From Psychrobacter sp. PL19 (GTDB taxonomy: Bacteria > Pseudomonadota > Gammaproteobacteria > Pseudomonadales > Moraxellaceae): DNA of 64,000 bases. Position numbers and translations under genes: made by a program. The DNA is taken from the NCBI RefSeq assembly GCF_017875835.1, contig NZ_JAGING010000001.1, positions 992,001-1,056,000 on the forward strand. The letters run 5' to 3'. The notes beneath the pieces were generated by a model. That model was not told the DNA's origin. It did not search any database and worked only from the letters and a program-made list of their open reading frames with translations. This document shows positions 61,008 through 64,000 of this stretch, one piece after another (positions within the stretch are counted from its first letter, which is position 1; each line of letters opens with the position of its first letter).

Positions 61008-61339
61008 GACTAACGATCCTATTGACGCATTTGTTCGATTGTAGACTGGCAAGGTAGTGATAGTATTTATTAAGACCTTAATGAAGTCATTATTACCTAT
61101 CATCATTAGGTCATTTAAATGTGCATAAGCTTATGAATGGACATTATAGGGCAAGTCAATCTATAATAAAAACAGATTAATAAGATATAAACTATCGATT
61201 ATTTAGGTTGAATAGCCAGTTTATCTACTTAAATGATAGTATTTTGCATGAGTTCACGAGTCGCAGAGTGGTGCTATAAGTGGTGCTATAAAAAGGAAGC
61301 TACAAAAAATAAGGCTATAACAAAGGAAGAATAAAAATA
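61008..61339. other. 332-base divergent promoter region (YeiH-like / LysR)
   Basis: Divergent region with an expected LysR binding site. An AT-rich dyad-like TGGTGCTATAAGTGGTGCTATAAAA duplication near 61270 (GTGGTGCTATAA twice) was seen. Exact operator not assigned. Confidence 0.5.
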
Positions 61340-62323
61340 ATGAAAAAAGCAGTTCAGACCTTACCGAAGATTACCTTGAAGCAGCTGGCGGTATTCGTCA
61401 GTATTTACCAAACGGGTAGCACCAGCCGCGCTAGTGAGCAGTTACATTTATCACAGTCGGCGGTCAGTAGTGCTTTAACAGAGCTAGAGTCTCGACTACA
61501 AATGCCGCTATTTGAACGGGTCGGGCGTAGACTTAACCAACATCCTAACGCCCATCCGGTTTACATCCAGGCCCAAGCCATCCTAGGACAGTCGCTAACG
61601 CTTGAGCACTATCATAAGCACCATGCTGAGCAAATTCATATCGGCGCCAGTACGACTATTGGTAATTACGTATTGCCGCCATTATTGGCTAAGCTATACG
61701 GTGTACTTCCTGATGCTAACGTCGATATGTATATTGCTAATACCCAAGAAGTGGTCAGCGAGGTTGAGCGGTTAAATATTGATATTGCACTGGTGGAGGG
61801 TAAACCGCGGCCACTCGATACTAAAGTTATCGAACAGCGTGCATGGCGTACGGACACCTTAATGATCTTCGCCAAGCGCAATAGTAAATGGCTAGACAGC
61901 ATTGGCATTCATATTGAGAGTAATATTGAGAGTAATATTGATGGTTATGATGACGGTCATGATGACGGTGCAGACTGTTATCGATTGAGCATCGCCCAAT
62001 TGGCAACGCTACCGCTATTGGTACGTGAGGCAGGCTCGGGGACACGGCAAATTATCGATGAGCAGTTATTACAACATATGCCTGATGCTGAGGTCATCAT
62101 GGCCATTCAGCAGTCAGAGGCGATTAAGCACATGGTCAGTGCAGATATTGGGCTCGGTTGTTTGTCACAACATGTGATTGATGCAGAGTTAGCCAGTGGC
62201 GAGTTAGTACAGGTAAAAGTAGCAGGGATAGATTTGGCGCGTACTTGGTGGTTGGTTTGGCACAAAGCCCGTCACCAAAGTCCGATTTGGCAGACTTTTA
62301 TTGATATTATTCAAGCGGGCTAA
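61340..62323 (+). CDS. LysR-type regulator (YeiE-like)
   Basis: A 327-residue LysR protein. The winged HTH (about 12-72) contains LKQLAVFVSIYQTGSTSRASEQLHLSQ, whose helix matches the family, followed by a linker helix and a periplasmic-binding-like effector domain (about 95-320). Within it an insertion of about 20 acidic/Asn residues (IESNIESNIDGYDDGHDDG) comes from a 12-bp repeated DNA segment at 61913-61969. Adjacent and divergent to the YeiH-like gene, which it probably controls, as for E. coli YeiE. The inducer is unknown. Confidence 0.88.
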   Translation: MKKAVQTLPKITLKQLAVFVSIYQTGSTSRASEQLHLSQSAVSSALTELESRLQMPLFERVGRRLNQHPNAHPVYIQAQAILGQSLTLEHYHKHHAEQIHIGASTTIGNYVLPPLLAKLYGVLPDANVDMYIANTQEVVSEVERLNIDIALVEGKPRPLDTKVIEQRAWRTDTLMIFAKRNSKWLDSIGIHIESNIESNIDGYDDGHDDGADCYRLSIAQLATLPLLVREAGSGTRQIIDEQLLQHMPDAEVIMAIQQSEAIKHMVSADIGLGCLSQHVIDAELASGELVQVKVAGIDLARTWWLVWHKARHQSPIWQTFIDIIQAG

Positions 62324-62404
62324 ATTCAAGAAAACTAAATTCAAAAGGGCGAGGACTCTATAGAACGAAGGCTTTATAGTAAGCAATCTGCAAATCTATT
62401 ACAG

Positions 62405-62544
62405 ATATAGTCAATGAAAAGTAGTATCGATACATAACCTACTGCTGGCATAAGTTTTTCTTGCTTGCTGTGCCTACGCAGATAGGGGCTGCGAAAAGTT
62501 TATAGCAGCAGTACCGTCGCGTTTTTCAGGTGTTTTAACTATAG
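62405..62544 (+). repeat. Dispersed MITE-like hairpin repeat, copy 4
   Basis: 140 bp, starting ATATAGTCAATGAAAAG and ending GTGTTTTAACTATAG. It lies between the convergent LysR gene and the usp pair. This copy has the most base changes in the right arm (GCGAAAAGTTTATAG). Confidence 0.87.
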
Positions 62545-62700
62545 GATTGGGTGAAACTTGGTTAACGATTTGAGGTTTTACAAACAATGAGATCAAAGGT
62601 TTTCGAATAATTTTAATAAGTTAAATAAACAGTATCTTTATAAAATTGCAGTCTCAAACTCTCCCATAAATAACTAGCGGTATTATTAAAACCTGGCACT

Positions 62701-62736
62701 AAAAAAGCGCATCATAGAGAAATAACTAGGATGCGC
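62701..62736 (-). terminator. Terminator of the universal stress protein gene (minus strand)
   Basis: On the minus strand a GCGCATC / GATGCGC stem with a 16-base loop is followed by six T residues. It lies 85 bases past the usp stop. Confidence 0.75.
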
Positions 62737-62820
62737 CCGATGTTTGTTTTTACAGCGTAATCAAGTAGCCTAATAGTCAAGGTTCTAATAATAAATAGCC
62801 CTGATAAGTTAGCTATAATC

Positions 62821-63288
62821 TTAACTGCGTTTTGAGACGGGCTTATCAAGCCTAACGACTAAGCTATCACAGGGGACGTTGGGTAAGATATTATCCGCAG
62901 TCGCACCGCTGAGCCATGCTGCAATACCGTGACGCTCGTGGCGGCCAATAACCAGCAGATCAACGTCATGTTTATGGCAGTAATTAACGATGCCTTCGCT
63001 GTTAGAGATAGCAGTAGTGACTTCCGAATTCACGACATTCAACTCATTGCGATCCAAAAATTGTGCCAGCTTTACCCGGGCTTCTTGGCAGCGTTCATCA
63101 TCGATCTCATCATAGAGGCTAGAAGCGGGTACTAACTCATAGCCGAAGCCCACCATGGTGTCTTTGACGATATGTAGTACAGATAATTTGGACTCAGGGC
63201 GATTATGGACGATGCGTTTGGCCTTTTGTGCGACCACATCGGCATCAGACAGTAAATCGGTAACCAGTAAGATATGTTGGTAACTCAT
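62821..63288 (-). CDS. Universal stress protein, first copy
   Basis: A 155-residue single-domain Usp: YQHILLVTDLLSDADVVAQKA start, LSVLHIV strand, DLLVIGRHERHGIAAWLSGATADNILPNVPCDSLVV at the end (shown here in part only). The ATP-binding pattern G-x2-G-x9-G-S/T is incomplete: GRHERHG...GAT, so nucleotide binding is uncertain. ATG 63288 is preceded by GAGGAGT. Strongly similar to the next gene downstream on the map, with which it forms a tandem pair in the same direction. Confidence 0.92.
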   Translation of the reverse strand: MSYQHILLVTDLLSDADVVAQKAKRIVHNRPESKLSVLHIVKDTMVGFGYELVPASSLYDEIDDERCQEARVKLAQFLDRNELNVVNSEVTTAISNSEGIVNYCHKHDVDLLVIGRHERHGIAAWLSGATADNILPNVPCDSLVVRLDKPVSKRS

Positions 63289-63436
63289 AAGGGACTCCTC
63301 GCAGTAGATAGAGATAGTCTTAACTATAGCACTACCGATGGTTGCTGTTAAGTATGCTTTGTTAAAGGTGCATCATCTTTGCTAGTAGCTTGAATAATAG
63401 TTTTGAGTTTTGAAAAGATCTTTAATAGTTCTCGTT

Positions 63437-63471
63437 ACTATCAACTATCAACTATCAACTATCAACTTTCA
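63437..63471 (+). repeat. 7-bp tandem repeat (ACTATCA x4 + ACTTTCA)
   Basis: Four exact ACTATCA units and one variant in the 208-base gap between the two usp genes, 25 bases from the stop of the second copy and about 165 bases upstream of the first copy's start. Confidence 0.9.
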
Positions 63472-63496
63472 GCCATTAACTTACGCGAGCCACATT

Positions 63497-63958
63497 TTAT
63501 GTTGGCACTGGCATATCGAGTTTGACGACTAAGCTATCGCAAGGCGCATTAGGCAAGATATTATCCACGGTGGCACCGACCAACCATGCGGCGATACCGC
63601 GACGCTCATGGCGTCCAATAATAAGCAAATCAACTTCTTTTTCGTGGCAGTAATTGACGATACCTTTGTCATTGGAGATAGCTGCTGTGACTTCAGAATT
63701 GAAAGCATGTAAGCCGTTACGATTTAGGAATTCGGCTAGCTTTGCTCGTGCTTCTTGCCACTGCTCACCATCTTTTGCGCCGGATAGGCTAGAGGCGGGG
63801 ACTAGCTCATAGCCGAAGCGTACCATGTCATCTTCGACGATATGCAGCACTGATAATTTAGCGTCTGGTGAGCCAGCTATAACACGTTTGGCTCTTTGTG
63901 CGACGACATCAGCATCAGGTAATAGGTCGGTGACTAGTAAAATATGTTGGTAGCTCAT
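63497..63958 (-). CDS. Universal stress protein, second copy
   Basis: A 153-residue Usp paralogous to the adjacent gene: identical MSYQHILLVTDLL start, LSVLHIVEDDMVRFGYELVPASSL, DLLIIGRHERRGIAAWLVGA and NILPNAPCDSLVV. The same altered nucleotide motif is present. The differences are spread over the protein, consistent with an older duplication. AAGGAA precedes the ATG at 63958. Confidence 0.92.
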   Translation of the reverse strand: MSYQHILLVTDLLPDADVVAQRAKRVIAGSPDAKLSVLHIVEDDMVRFGYELVPASSLSGAKDGEQWQEARAKLAEFLNRNGLHAFNSEVTAAISNDKGIVNYCHEKEVDLLIIGRHERRGIAAWLVGATVDNILPNAPCDSLVVKLDMPVPT

Positions 63959-64000
63959 AAGATATTCCTTTTTATAGTTAATTCTCTAAGGTTTTAAATT

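Overview
The window reads as chromosomal DNA of a gammaproteobacterium of the family Moraxellaceae, most likely a Psychrobacter. The basis is the overall gene complement, moderate GC, protein sequences that look Psychrobacter/Acinetobacter-like, and the order mrcA | pilMNOPQ-aroK-aroB-SPOR protein-gltB-gltD, which is a known conserved block in pseudomonad and Moraxellaceae genomes. The assignment is from recall; no database was searched. No rRNA, tRNA or CRISPR array was seen.

Layout. 1-1.6 kb: the 3' end of rpoC with its terminator and a small DUF6586-like gene. 1.7-13 kb: penicillin-binding protein 1A diverging from the type IV pilus alignment/secretin operon pilMNOPQ, followed by shikimate genes aroK and aroB and a SPOR-domain membrane protein. 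13.9-20 kb: both glutamate synthase subunits. 20-32 kb: mostly transport and enzyme genes (FUSC-type membrane protein, PotD-like lipoprotein, SDR oxidoreductase, AbgT transporter, HAD phosphatase, an unusual FeS-BCP-type photolyase, parC). 32.4-33.0 kb: a decayed VWA-domain gene. 33-37 kb: two adjacent acyl-CoA synthetase genes. 37-46 kb: rph, a secreted NlpC/P60-like protein, hemJ, bioB, an SCP2 protein, a DUF368 (PopT-type) membrane protein and serB. 46-50 kb: a YtjB/Smp-like membrane protein divergent from serB, an acidic small protein, a UPF0149 protein and two YbjQ-like proteins. 50-53 kb: an IS5-type transposase relic, a bile acid:sodium symporter family gene and a formate/nitrite transporter family gene. 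53-64 kb: valS, two unrecognised membrane proteins, a YbaN-like protein, a cold-shock protein, the divergent YeiH-like/LysR pair and two universal stress proteins.

The strongest structure not explained by genes is a dispersed element of about 140 bp, present in four nearly identical copies (1575-1714, 20138-20274, 26823-26962, 62405-62544). It has imperfect terminal inverted repeats beginning TATAG and a long internal hairpin, and resembles a MITE. Three copies lie between convergent gene ends. Other points of interest: a photolyase that has lost three of the four expected Fe-S cluster cysteines; a 7-bp tandem array immediately upstream of a secreted NlpC/P60-like protein; a six-copy ACTTAAAA array ahead of the FUSC gene; and a VWA pseudogene in which a precise 17-bp tandem duplication explains one of its frameshifts. 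Paralogous neighbours recur (fadD x2, ybjQ x2, usp x2), which suggests local duplication.
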